Positions 1-7,402 of a stretch of DNA of 64,000 nucleotides are shown piece by piece. Within the stretch, counting starts at the first letter, position 1; every line of letters starts with the position of its first letter. A program made the translations under genes and the position numbers. Below the pieces are notes generated by a model. That model searched no databases and had not been told where the DNA came from. It worked only from the letters and a program-made list of their open reading frames with translations. The DNA is from Paracoccus subflavus (GTDB lineage: Bacteria; Pseudomonadota; Alphaproteobacteria; Rhodobacterales; Rhodobacteraceae): the NCBI RefSeq assembly GCF_004310345.1, contig NZ_SISK01000008.1, forward strand, positions 62,001 through 126,000. The letters run 5' to 3'.

Positions 1-44
1 AAATGTTCGAGATCGCCACCAAGCTGTACAAGAAGTCGCGCTGA
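1..44 (+). CDS. C-terminal end of an unidentified protein (partial)
   Basis: Only the last 13 codons are in the window; they read MFEIATKLYKKSR and end in TGA at 42-44, so the gene enters from the left edge. The basic tail is too short to assign to a family. It is followed at once by a GC-rich hairpin, which supports a genuine gene end. Confidence 0.4.
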   Translation, partial: MFEIATKLYKKSR

Positions 45-50
45 ACCCAT

Positions 51-76
51 GACGGCCGCCCCCCGCGGCGGCCGTC
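51..76. terminator. GC-rich hairpin after the left-edge gene
   Basis: GACGGCCGCC at 51-60 pairs perfectly with GGCGGCCGTC at 67-76 across a 6-nt loop. There is no T-run after the stem, so intrinsic termination is uncertain; it could be a weak terminator or an mRNA-stabilising stem. Confidence 0.4.
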
Positions 77-95
77 CCTATCAAGGGAGGCCTCG

Positions 96-728
96 ATGCC
101 CCGCCGCCAGTCCGACCTGCCCGTTGTTGCCGCCGCGCTTGCCCTGACCGTGGGGGCGGGCCTTGTCGCGGGCGCGCTTCTGAAATCCGATTCCCGGCGA
201 CCGCCCGACAGCGCGCCGGGCCGCACCGCACGCCGGTCCCGGTTCGGTGATTACCGGGTGGCCGGTCGCACCGTCACCATCAATGCCCCCCGGTCGGACA
301 TCTACCGGATGTGGAAAGACCCCGATCGTCTGGCGCAGTTCATGAAGGACCTGACGGCCGTTCAGGTCAGCGGCGACCAGATCACCTGGGTGATCGATTC
401 CCCCGCCGGCCGCCATGCCATCGAGACCCGTCTGGTCGAGGACCGCGAGAACGAGGCCCTGGCCTGGCGGTCGGTCGAGGGCGCCGAGATCGACATCGAG
501 GCCAAGGTCCAGTTGCGCGATGCCCCCGCCGGACGCGGCACCGAGGTCGAGGCCCATGTCGCGTGGAAGCCGCAGTCGGGCATCGTCGGCCAATGGGCTG
601 CGGCCCTGCGCGGCGCCGATCCCGGGATGCGCGGCCGACAGGAACTCAAGCGGCTCAAGATGCTGGTCGAAACCGGCGAAATCGCAACATCGGACAACCG
701 GCCCGATCAAGACAGAAAGGCAGGCTGA
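96..728 (+). CDS. SRPBCC-family (cyclase/dehydrase-like) protein, membrane-anchored
   Basis: The 210-residue product has an N-terminal hydrophobic segment (about residues 9-29) that could be a signal anchor. It is followed by an SRPBCC/polyketide-cyclase-like fold from about residue 50: R-TVTINAPRSDIYRMWKDP, then a beta-rich stretch and a final amphipathic helix. Proteins of this family bind hydrophobic ligands; in many proteobacteria this type sits beside general stress genes. The ATG at 96 follows an AGGGAGG ribosome site. Its TGA shares one base with the ATG of the downstream alcohol dehydrogenase (TGATG at 726-730), so the two are translationally coupled. The ligand is unknown and the function cannot be stated beyond the fold. 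Confidence 0.75.
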   Translation: MPRRQSDLPVVAAALALTVGAGLVAGALLKSDSRRPPDSAPGRTARRSRFGDYRVAGRTVTINAPRSDIYRMWKDPDRLAQFMKDLTAVQVSGDQITWVIDSPAGRHAIETRLVEDRENEALAWRSVEGAEIDIEAKVQLRDAPAGRGTEVEAHVAWKPQSGIVGQWAAALRGADPGMRGRQELKRLKMLVETGEIATSDNRPDQDRKAG

Positions 729-1927
729 TGCGCGCACTGACCTGGCATGGCAAACAGGACGTCCGCATGGAGACGGTTCCCGATCCCCAGATCGTCAACC
801 CGCGCGACGCCATCATCGAGGTGACGGCCACGGCGATCTGCGGGTCGGACCTGCACCTGTATAACGCCGTGATCCCCGGACTTCTGCCCGGCGACATCCT
901 GGGCCATGAATTCATGGGCCGCGTCGTCGAGGTGGGCCCGAAATCCACCTTGAAGAAGGGCGACCGGGTGGTCGTGCCCTTCACCATCTCGTGCGGAAGC
1001 TGCTTTTTCTGTTCGCAGCAGCTCTACTCGGCCTGCGACAACTCGAACCCGGTCGAAAAACAGGAAGCCTCGGAACTGCTCTACGGCCATCCCGTCAGCG
1101 GCCTCTTCGGCTTTTCGCACATGACCGGCGGCTATCCGGGCGGACAGGCCGAATACGTGCGGGTGCCCTTTTCCGACGTGGGCCCGATCGTGATCCCCGA
1201 CGGGGTGCCCGATGAACAGGTGCTGTTTTTGTCCGACATCCTGCCCACCGGCTGGATGGCCGCCGACAACTGCGACATCCGGGACGGCGACACTGTAGTG
1301 GTCTGGGGCTGCGGCCCGGTGGGGCTGTTCGCGATCCAGTCGGCCCTGCTGATGGGCGCGGGCCAGGTCATCGCCATCGACCATTACCCCGGCCGCCTGG
1401 ACCTGGCCCGCAAGCTGGGCGCCAAGGTCATCGACTTTCGCCAGACCCATGTCCTGGAGGCGTTGATGGAGATGACCGGCGGCATCGGGCCGGATGCCGT
1501 CATCGACGCGGTGGGCATGGAAAGCCACGGCTTTTCGCCCGACAACATGCTTGACACCGTCAAGCAGAAGGTCGGCATCGGCGCCGACCGCATCCATGCG
1601 CTGCGCATGGCGCTGATGGCCGTGCGCAAGGGAGGGCGGGTGTCGATCCCCGGCGTCTATGGCGGCATGGCCGACAAGTTTCCGATGGGCGCGCTGATGG
1701 AAAAGGGGCTTCAGGTGCGCACCGGCCAGACCCATGTGCAGAAATACACCCAGCAATTGTTGGACCGCATCCTGGAGGGTGAAATCGACACGACCTTCCT
1801 GATCTCGCACCGCCTGTCGCTCGAGGATGCCCCGACGGGATACAAGAACTTCTATGGCCAGCAGAACGACTGGACAAAGGTGGTTCTGAAGCCCGGCGCA
1901 GCCCGTCAAGAGGCCCGCGATGCCTGA
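728..1927 (+). CDS. Zinc-dependent alcohol dehydrogenase (MDR superfamily)
   Basis: The product of 399 residues is a medium-chain zinc dehydrogenase. Visible landmarks are the catalytic-zinc region ICGSDLHLY (Cys38), GHEFMGRVVEVG from residue 59, four structural-zinc cysteines at 89, 92, 95 and 103, and the nucleotide-binding segment WGCGPVGLFAIQ in the middle. Its length and architecture match the glutathione-independent formaldehyde-dehydrogenase-like or YycR-like group, which oxidises or reduces alcohols/aldehydes with NAD(P). The start at 728 is coupled to the SRPBCC gene by TGATG; longer in-frame openings upstream would run through that gene. Substrate is not predictable from sequence alone. 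Confidence 0.9.
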   Translation: MRALTWHGKQDVRMETVPDPQIVNPRDAIIEVTATAICGSDLHLYNAVIPGLLPGDILGHEFMGRVVEVGPKSTLKKGDRVVVPFTISCGSCFFCSQQLYSACDNSNPVEKQEASELLYGHPVSGLFGFSHMTGGYPGGQAEYVRVPFSDVGPIVIPDGVPDEQVLFLSDILPTGWMAADNCDIRDGDTVVVWGCGPVGLFAIQSALLMGAGQVIAIDHYPGRLDLARKLGAKVIDFRQTHVLEALMEMTGGIGPDAVIDAVGMESHGFSPDNMLDTVKQKVGIGADRIHALRMALMAVRKGGRVSIPGVYGGMADKFPMGALMEKGLQVRTGQTHVQKYTQQLLDRILEGEIDTTFLISHRLSLEDAPTGYKNFYGQQNDWTKVVLKPGAARQEARDA

Positions 1928-2120
1928 CAAGGACGGCGTCAGGGACAATGACCCCGGACCGGTGGACCGTTCCGCCGGATCGGCCGGGGAATCCACGGAT
2001 GTCGATTATGTCCGCGCCACGTCGCCGGTGCGCAGCCGGCTGGCCTGGCAGGTGCTGATCTGGCCGTTGGGCATGGTGCTGCTGATCGTGGCGGGGGCGA
2101 TCTGGGCCTTGTCACGATAA
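1920..2120 (+). CDS. Small single-pass membrane protein
   Basis: The 66-residue product has an acidic, polar N-terminal half and one C-terminal transmembrane helix (WQVLIWPLGMVLLIVAGAIW, about residues 43-62). The ATG lies 8 bases inside the end of the alcohol dehydrogenase gene, so it probably belongs to the same operon as its last member. I do not recognise a family; short TM proteins like this are frequent at operon ends in Paracoccus-like genomes. The overlap with a known gene end and typical base composition support it as real, but it is small. Confidence 0.55.
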   Translation: MPDKDGVRDNDPGPVDRSAGSAGESTDVDYVRATSPVRSRLAWQVLIWPLGMVLLIVAGAIWALSR

Positions 2121-2301
2121 CCGGCAGCCGACCATCAAGGCCAACACCACCGCGCAGGGGGCCGTGCGGTGTGGCCGTAATGGTCATAGTGGCGCATTTG
2201 TGATAGCCATGGTCATCGGACACAACACCTTGCATTCCAGTGGCGTGGACGAACCCCTGCCCGAACTCCGGCAGGCTCCGTAGAAAGAGGGTTTCTCCTT
2301 G

Positions 2302-2814
2302 ATGCAGCCTGCACCGACCCCCTCTCCTCCGATTCGCGCCGATGGACTGCAACTCGACGAACATCGCGACCGGCAGGAACGGTACTGGCGCGTGCAGCGC
2401 GCGGCATGGTGGGGGTTCGGGATCATCGTGCTGCTGGCGGTGCTGGGGCTGACGGGCAGCGGGGGGGTGTTCCAGACCCGGACCATAGGCTTTGGAACGG
2501 CAACGGTGGAACTGCCGCGGGTGACCCGGTGGGAAGGCTCGGACGAGCTGACCGTGACCTTTCACGACGCCGCCGACCGTCACGAGATTCGTATCGGCCA
2601 GCCCTTTTTCGACCGCTTCTCGATCGAGCGCATCCAGCCCGAGCCCTTGGAGAACGTGCTTTTGCCGGGTGCGCAATCTCTGGTCTTTCCATCGGCCGGC
2701 GATCCGCCGCATACTGTCAGGATCGACCTGCGCGCGGGGCATTTCGGCTGGACGGCATTCGACATGACCATCGGCGACCAGACCCGGCGCATCTCCCTGA
2801 TCGTTCTGCCCTGA
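2302..2814 (+). CDS. Hypothetical membrane-anchored protein upstream of YetF
   Basis: The 170-residue product starts at ATG 2302 (a TTG directly before it is a less likely start; GAGGG lies about 12 bases upstream). It has a charged N-terminus, one transmembrane segment at about residues 35-55 (AAWWGFGIIVLLAVLGLTG), then a beta-rich domain ending in RRISLIVLP that is probably periplasmic. I do not recognise the family. It is separated from the downstream DUF421 gene by only 8 bases. Proteins of this layout often accompany YetF-type genes, so a shared envelope role is plausible but unproven. Confidence 0.7.
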   Translation: MQPAPTPSPPIRADGLQLDEHRDRQERYWRVQRAAWWGFGIIVLLAVLGLTGSGGVFQTRTIGFGTATVELPRVTRWEGSDELTVTFHDAADRHEIRIGQPFFDRFSIERIQPEPLENVLLPGAQSLVFPSAGDPPHTVRIDLRAGHFGWTAFDMTIGDQTRRISLIVLP

Positions 2815-2822
2815 GGTTCCTG

Positions 2823-3272
2823 ATGGATTCGGTCATTCGCGGCATCGCCATCTATGTCGTTCTTCTGGCGGCGACGCGGCTGACGGGGCGTCGGACCCTG
2901 GCGCAGATGACGCCCTTCGACCTTGTGCTGCTGCTGATCATCGCCGAAACGACCCAGCAGGCCCTGCTGGGGGACGATTTCTCGATCACCAATGCCCTGG
3001 TGCTGATCGTGACGCTGTTTGCAACGGATGTCCTGCTGGCCTTTCTTAAGACCCGGTCGTTCCGCATTGCATCATGGCTGGACGGACATCCCACCGTCCT
3101 GATCAGCAACGGCCGGATCGACCATCACGCCCTGCGCCGGTCGCGGGTCAGCACGGACGAAATCCTGATGACCGCCCGAGAGCAGAATGGACTGAAGTCA
3201 CTGGACGAGATCGACGCCGCCGTTCTGGAAATCAGCGGCGGCATCAGCATCATTCCCAAAAAGGACGCCTGA
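2823..3272 (+). CDS. YetF/DUF421-family membrane protein
   Basis: The 149-residue product carries two to three N-terminal transmembrane helices, including LTGRRTLAQMTPFDLVLLLI, which is the hallmark opening of the DUF421 (YcaP/YetF) family. A small soluble domain follows with the motif HPTVLISNGRI and a C-terminal region (DEILMTAREQNGLKSLDEID) typical of the family. The family forms membrane proteins of poorly defined function, linked in Bacillus to membrane/spore envelope quality. The start is the ATG at 2823, 8 bases after the preceding gene's stop. Family assignment is firm; function is not. Confidence 0.88.
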   Translation: MDSVIRGIAIYVVLLAATRLTGRRTLAQMTPFDLVLLLIIAETTQQALLGDDFSITNALVLIVTLFATDVLLAFLKTRSFRIASWLDGHPTVLISNGRIDHHALRRSRVSTDEILMTAREQNGLKSLDEIDAAVLEISGGISIIPKKDA

Positions 3273-3300
3273 CGGGGGCAGCCCTAGGCTCCGGACACAC

Positions 3301-3840
3301 TCAAGTCCACGAGACGATGATCGTATCGATGGCGAGGGCTGAAGCGACGTTGATGGCCGGCTTGTCATAACGGGTGGCGACGCGTTGAGTGCCCTTCAGG
3401 CGACGAAGGCGCGCTCGATCCGGTTTCTGTCGCGGTCGGGATCAGCATCGTGGGGGATGGGCTGCTTTGCGCGATCTGGTCGAGGGGATGACGGCCCCTG
3501 TTCCGGACACCGCGAGGCGGACGCGCAGGCTGTTTGCGTCACAGCCCTTGTCGGCCAGCAGGCGGACGGAAGCGGGGCATGTGTCCAAAAGCGCCGGGGC
3601 TTTGGATAGGTCGGCGTGGGTTCCCCGGGCTGAGGGTGACCGCCACCGCTCGCCCGAAACCCTCTGCCAGAGCCTGGATTTTGGCGGACGGACCACCACG
3701 CGAGCGTCCGATGGCCCGAATTTTCGTCCCCTCTTTTCCGCCATGTGCCGAGCGATGGGCGCGCACCGCGGGGCTGTCGATGCTCAGGTTGCCACGGCAC
3801 GGCCCCCGCGCCCCTTGGCGCCCGCGCTGCGCCGGGGCTT
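3301..3840 (-). pseudogene. Degenerate IS5-type (IS427-like) transposase, 3' two-thirds
   Basis: No single frame is open, but joining frames on the minus strand gives clear IS5-family transposase blocks in the right order: IDSPAVRAHRSAHGGK, GTKIRAIGRSRGGPSAKIQ, VRLLADKGCDANSLR, VIPSTRSRKAAHPP, RDRNRIERAF, and finally RVATRYDKPAINVASALAID with IIVSWT before TGA at 3301-3303. At least three frameshifts separate the blocks. The N-terminal third is missing; where it should be, a fragment of a Ku gene is found. The element is therefore inactive. No convincing terminal inverted repeats were identified. Confidence 0.8.
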
Positions 3841-3957
3841 GCGGCTCAGGGTGTGAAAGCCGATCCGCTCGGATGTCGGTGTGGCGGCGTACAGCGCCAC
3901 GGGGCGACTGACCTTTCCGATTTTCAGGAAGCCTTTCCAGTTCGCCCTGGGTGCCAT
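3835..3957 (-). pseudogene. Truncated Ku gene (first ~41 codons)
   Basis: From the ATG at 3957 the minus strand reads [20 protein letters not shown], then [20 protein letters not shown], which is the characteristic N-terminus of bacterial Ku, the end-binding protein of non-homologous end joining. After about 41 codons the similarity stops and the sequence merges into transposase remnant. A full Ku protein has roughly 260-300 residues, so the rest has been lost, and no ligD is present in the window. The reading frame itself runs on to about 3784 without a stop, but those residues are not Ku-like. Confidence 0.75.
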
Positions 3958-4094
3958 GACCGCCTCCGACCCTGCCTGTCGGCGGAACGGCCAAGGGGCA
4001 GGGCAGCTCCGCAGGGCCATCACCGGACTGACATTTGTTGCCGGAACGGAAGGTCATGCGGGGCGGTTGACCCGTGAGGAACAGGGGGCCGGGC

Positions 4095-5144
4095 ATGGAT
4101 GGGGCATTCGATCTGACGGCAGGGCCACCAAGCGACGTCCCGGCCCGCCACCCCCTGCCCGGTCGCATCGCCATTGCCGTTCCGGCGCGCAACGAACAGG
4201 CCCGCCTGCCCCGCCTGTTGTCGGCCTTGGCGGCTGCGGCAGAATTCGGTTCCTGCCCTGTCAGCGCCTTGGTTCTTGCCAACAACTGCACCGACGATAC
4301 CGCCCGCGTGGCGCGTGCCTTTCGTCATCCCGCCCTGGCCGTCGAGACGGTCGAAACCGTCTTTCCCCCCGGGCAGGCCAATGCCGGACGGGCCAGGCGT
4401 CTGGCGATGGATCTGGCCTGGCGGGCCGATGCGCTGCTGATGACCACCGACGGTGACGCGACCCCCGCGCCCGGTTTCGTGGCGGCGGCACTGCGCCATG
4501 TCGCGCAGGGGGCCGATCTGGTCTGCGGCACCATCGGCACCGATGCCCGGCATGTGCTGGCAACCCCATCGGGCGCGCGCATCGCGGCCGCCGAAGGCGC
4601 CTATGGCGCCCTCGTCCACGAGATCCGCCATTGCATCGACCGGATGGCGGGGCGGCAACGGGCGGACGGCGACCGCCCCCATTACACGGAATCGGGCGCC
4701 GCGATCGCCATCCGGGGCGATGCCTATGCGGCCATCGGCGGCCTGCCCCCGATCGCCTCAAGCGAGGATCGCGCCCTGATCCACCAGGCTGAGCGGCATC
4801 GGCTGCGGATCCGCTATGCCCCCGACATGCACGCCCATGTCTCAGCCCGGCTGTTCGGCCGCGCCAGGGGCGGCATGGCCGAATGCCTGCGCCGCCGCAT
4901 GACGGACCCCGACCCCCTGGCCGATCAGGCGATGCTGCCCCTGTCCGTCCTGCGCCGATTGTGGGCGCAGGCCGTGGCGAGCCAGGCGCCGCTGTTTCCC
5001 GACCGGGCGGTGTGCTGCGGACCGCGGCTGCATGCCTCGGACCTGGAACGGCGCCTGCCGGGTCTGAAGGATTTCGTGGAACGGCGGGTCCGGCCCGAAT
5101 TTGCCCGCTGGATGAACGGCGCCCCCGCCATGGCGGTCGCATGA
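4095..5144 (+). CDS. Family 2 glycosyltransferase
   Basis: The 349-residue product has a GT2/GT-A fold: IAIAVPARNEQARLPRLLSAL near residue 25, NNCTDDTARVAR, and the nucleotide-sugar/metal-binding stretch MTTDGDATPAP near residue 118. No transmembrane segment is obvious, so it is probably cytoplasmic. ATG 4095 is preceded by a GGGGG-type ribosome site and preferred over GTG 4074. It is the first gene of a four-gene unit in which each stop overlaps the next start (ATGA at 5141). Coupling to an acyl-CoA-dehydrogenase-like protein, a PIG-L deacetylase and a methyltransferase suggests it makes a small glycan that is then modified. Sugar donor and acceptor are unknown. Confidence 0.85.
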   Translation: MDGAFDLTAGPPSDVPARHPLPGRIAIAVPARNEQARLPRLLSALAAAAEFGSCPVSALVLANNCTDDTARVARAFRHPALAVETVETVFPPGQANAGRARRLAMDLAWRADALLMTTDGDATPAPGFVAAALRHVAQGADLVCGTIGTDARHVLATPSGARIAAAEGAYGALVHEIRHCIDRMAGRQRADGDRPHYTESGAAIAIRGDAYAAIGGLPPIASSEDRALIHQAERHRLRIRYAPDMHAHVSARLFGRARGGMAECLRRRMTDPDPLADQAMLPLSVLRRLWAQAVASQAPLFPDRAVCCGPRLHASDLERRLPGLKDFVERRVRPEFARWMNGAPAMAVA

Positions 5145-6178
5145 CAGCGGCCGAACGGGCCGCCCGCCGCATTGCCGGGGCACCGCCGGACGGACCGGAC
5201 GGGCCGTCCGGTCACGCTCTGGCCGCCGCGCTGCGCGATACCGGCCTGCTGGCGGATTGCGAGGCTCTGGCCCATCACCCCGCCGATCCGCGCGACTTGG
5301 TTCATGCCCTGGCCGTCATCGGCCGGGCCAGCCTGTCGGCGGGCCGAATTCTTGAGGGGCATGTGAACGCGGTCAAGCTGCTGCACCTGCATGGCGGCCC
5401 GCTGGAGCCGATCCGCGACGGCAAGCTGCACGGCATCTGGGGCGCCGATGGTCCGGCGCCGGTGCGCATCGAAAACGGCGTCCTGCGTGGGCAAAAGTTG
5501 TTTTGCAGCGGCTCCGACGTTCTGGACCGGATCATCGTCACCGCACGGCAGGGCGACCGCCCGCAGCTTTTGTTGTTTACGCGCGACCAATTGGCAGACC
5601 GGCTGTTCCCGGACGAATGGCAGGTATCCGGGATGCGGGCCACGGCGTCGGGGCGCTGCGATCTGGACGGCCTCGCCGTGGCCGATGCGGTTCCCCTGGG
5701 CCAGCCGGGCGACTATCTGACCGAGCCGCATTTCCATGGCGGCGTCTGGCGCTATGCCGCCGTGCATCTGGGCGGGATGCGGGCGCTGATGTCGATCACC
5801 GCCGAGCAGTTGCAGGTCCGCGGTCAGGCCGACGCGCCCCTGCAGGCCATGCGCCTGCACCGGATGGTGACGGCCTGCGAAACCGCGCGGCTGTGGCTGG
5901 AACAGGCGGCCTGCGCGGTAGAGCGGCCCGAGGCCACGGCGGCGGATGCGGAAACCGCGATCCTGGCCCGGCTGAAGACGGCCGAGGAGGCGGCAACGGT
6001 CCTGTCGCTGGCCGATCAGGCGCTTGGCGCGGCGTCCTTTGCCACGCGCCATCCCGCCGACCGGATCCGGCGCGACCTGAACTTCTATCTGCGTCAGGCC
6101 GATCCGGACGGGCTGGCGATGGGATCGCTGGCCCGGACCCTGGCCGATCAGGCCCTGCGCGCCCGCTGGATCGGATGA
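5141..6178 (+). CDS. Acyl-CoA dehydrogenase-like protein
   Basis: The 345-residue product resembles acyl-CoA dehydrogenases. The N-terminal helical part is followed by LHGGPLEPIRDGKLHGIWGADGP and a beta domain with GQKLFCSGSDVLDRIIVTAR, and the C-terminal helical domain contains the conserved-looking tail LNFYLRQADPDG. It is shorter than typical members (about 380) and lacks an evident catalytic-base glutamate context I can place, so it may act on a non-fatty-acid substrate. ATG 5141 overlaps the stop of the glycosyltransferase, and its own TGA overlaps the PIG-L start. In this setting it may modify or supply an acyl group on the glycan; that is inference. Confidence 0.75.
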   Translation: MTAAERAARRIAGAPPDGPDGPSGHALAAALRDTGLLADCEALAHHPADPRDLVHALAVIGRASLSAGRILEGHVNAVKLLHLHGGPLEPIRDGKLHGIWGADGPAPVRIENGVLRGQKLFCSGSDVLDRIIVTARQGDRPQLLLFTRDQLADRLFPDEWQVSGMRATASGRCDLDGLAVADAVPLGQPGDYLTEPHFHGGVWRYAAVHLGGMRALMSITAEQLQVRGQADAPLQAMRLHRMVTACETARLWLEQAACAVERPEATAADAETAILARLKTAEEAATVLSLADQALGAASFATRHPADRIRRDLNFYLRQADPDGLAMGSLARTLADQALRARWIG

Positions 6179-6864
6179 GCGGTTTTCTGGATGCCCTGAC
6201 CGATGCGCCGTGGATCAGCGTGGCCGACCTGCTGGGCGACCGTCCCCTGGTGGTGATCGCGCCGCATCCCGACGATGAAACCCTGGGCTGCGGTGCGCTG
6301 CTGTTCGATGCCCATGCGCGGGGCAATCCCTGCCACGTCATCTGCGTGACCGACGGCAGCCGGTCCCATCCGGGATCGCGCGCCTGGCCCCCTGCCCGGC
6401 TGGCCGCCGAACGGCGCGCCGAATTCAACCGGGCGGTGGCGATCCTGGCCCCCGGCGCGGTCACGCATTGGCTGGGCCATCCCGACTGCGCGGCGCCGGA
6501 CGATACCGCGTCAGCCCAGGCCCTGACCCGGCTGATCCCGCACGGGGCATTCGCTTTCGCAAGCTGGGGAATGGACCCGCATATCGACCACCAACGGGTG
6601 GCGGCCCTGACCCGGCGTGTTGTCGCCGAAAGGCCCGATCTGGACCTGGGCTTTTATCCCATCTGGGGGCGCTTCACCAACCATAGCGCTCCGGCCCGGC
6701 TGGTTCTGGCATCCGCTGCCGCGCGCACGGCCAAGGCGCGCGCCCTGGCCTGCCACGGCACCCAGATGACCCGGCTGATCGACGACGATCCCGGCGGCTT
6801 TGTCATGGAGCCGTGGCGGCAAAGTCATTTCCTGATCCATCCCGAGGTGATCCTTGCCCCGTAA
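6175..6864 (+). CDS. PIG-L family N-acetylglucosaminyl deacetylase-like protein
   Basis: The 229-residue product shows the zinc-binding signature APHPDDETLGCGA (His31, Asp33, Asp34) and the distal motif MDPHIDHQRV that supplies the third ligand histidine in PIG-L/LmbE proteins. The family removes acetyl from N-acetylglucosamine-type groups on glycolipids, mycothiol precursors and similar compounds. Start ATG 6175 overlaps the previous stop, and the 3' end overlaps the following methyltransferase start. The combination with a GT2 enzyme upstream and an N-methyltransferase-like gene downstream suggests sequential deacetylation and methylation of an amino sugar. Confidence 0.88.
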   Translation: MSGFLDALTDAPWISVADLLGDRPLVVIAPHPDDETLGCGALLFDAHARGNPCHVICVTDGSRSHPGSRAWPPARLAAERRAEFNRAVAILAPGAVTHWLGHPDCAAPDDTASAQALTRLIPHGAFAFASWGMDPHIDHQRVAALTRRVVAERPDLDLGFYPIWGRFTNHSAPARLVLASAAARTAKARALACHGTQMTRLIDDDPGGFVMEPWRQSHFLIHPEVILAP

Positions 6865-7402
6865 ATCCGTTCTCGATCACCTGGCCCGGCTGTATGGCCG
6901 CAGCGACGATCCCTGGAACCATCGCACCAGTCCCTATGAGGCCAGGAAATATGCGGCCACGCTGGACACCATCGGCCCCGGCCCCTTTGGCAATGCCCTG
7001 GAGATCGGCTGCGGCAATGGCACGCTGTCCCGCAGGCTTGCCCCCCGCTGCCGCCGCCTGACGGCAATGGACGTGACCCCCGCCGCGGTCGAGGCAGCCC
7101 GGCGCCATCTGGCGGATCTGCCGCATGTCGCCGTGGTCCACGGCATGGCGCCCCGCGACCTGCCGGACGGTTCCTTCGATCTGATCCTGCTGTCCGAGGT
7201 CCTGTATTTCCTGACCCCCGACGATATTTCCCTGCTGGGCCATTGGCTGCGCGGCCATGCCGCGGGCCGCATCGTCGCCGTGAACTGGACCGGCCCCACG
7301 GACGAGGAACTGGACGGACCCCGCGCCGTGGCGCTGCTGGCCGGGGCGATCGGTCAGCCTGCCACCACGGACCACGCCGATTATCGCATCGACGTGTTCT
7401 GA
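6854..7402 (+). CDS. SAM-dependent methyltransferase (NodS-like)
   Basis: The 182-residue product has the class I methyltransferase motif I ALEIGCGNGTLSRRLA (from residue 48), an acidic motif II (AMDVTPAAVEAARRHL) and post-motif region FDLILLSEVLYFL. The opening LYGRSDDPWNHRTSPYEARK resembles the start of NodS/NoeI-type methyltransferases that methylate deacetylated chitooligosaccharides. The only plausible start is TTG 6854 inside the end of the PIG-L gene, giving a 11-base overlap. Its last 22 bases overlap the 3' end of the convergent minus-strand gene. Acting on the free amine made by the PIG-L enzyme is a reasonable inference. Confidence 0.85.
   Translation: MPRKSVLDHLARLYGRSDDPWNHRTSPYEARKYAATLDTIGPGPFGNALEIGCGNGTLSRRLAPRCRRLTAMDVTPAAVEAARRHLADLPHVAVVHGMAPRDLPDGSFDLILLSEVLYFLTPDDISLLGHWLRGHAAGRIVAVNWTGPTDEELDGPRAVALLAGAIGQPATTDHADYRIDVF

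Noticed and set aside
3301-3957. Intact insertion sequence
   Set aside because: The transposase has several frameshifts, lacks its N-terminal third, and no terminal inverted repeats were found.
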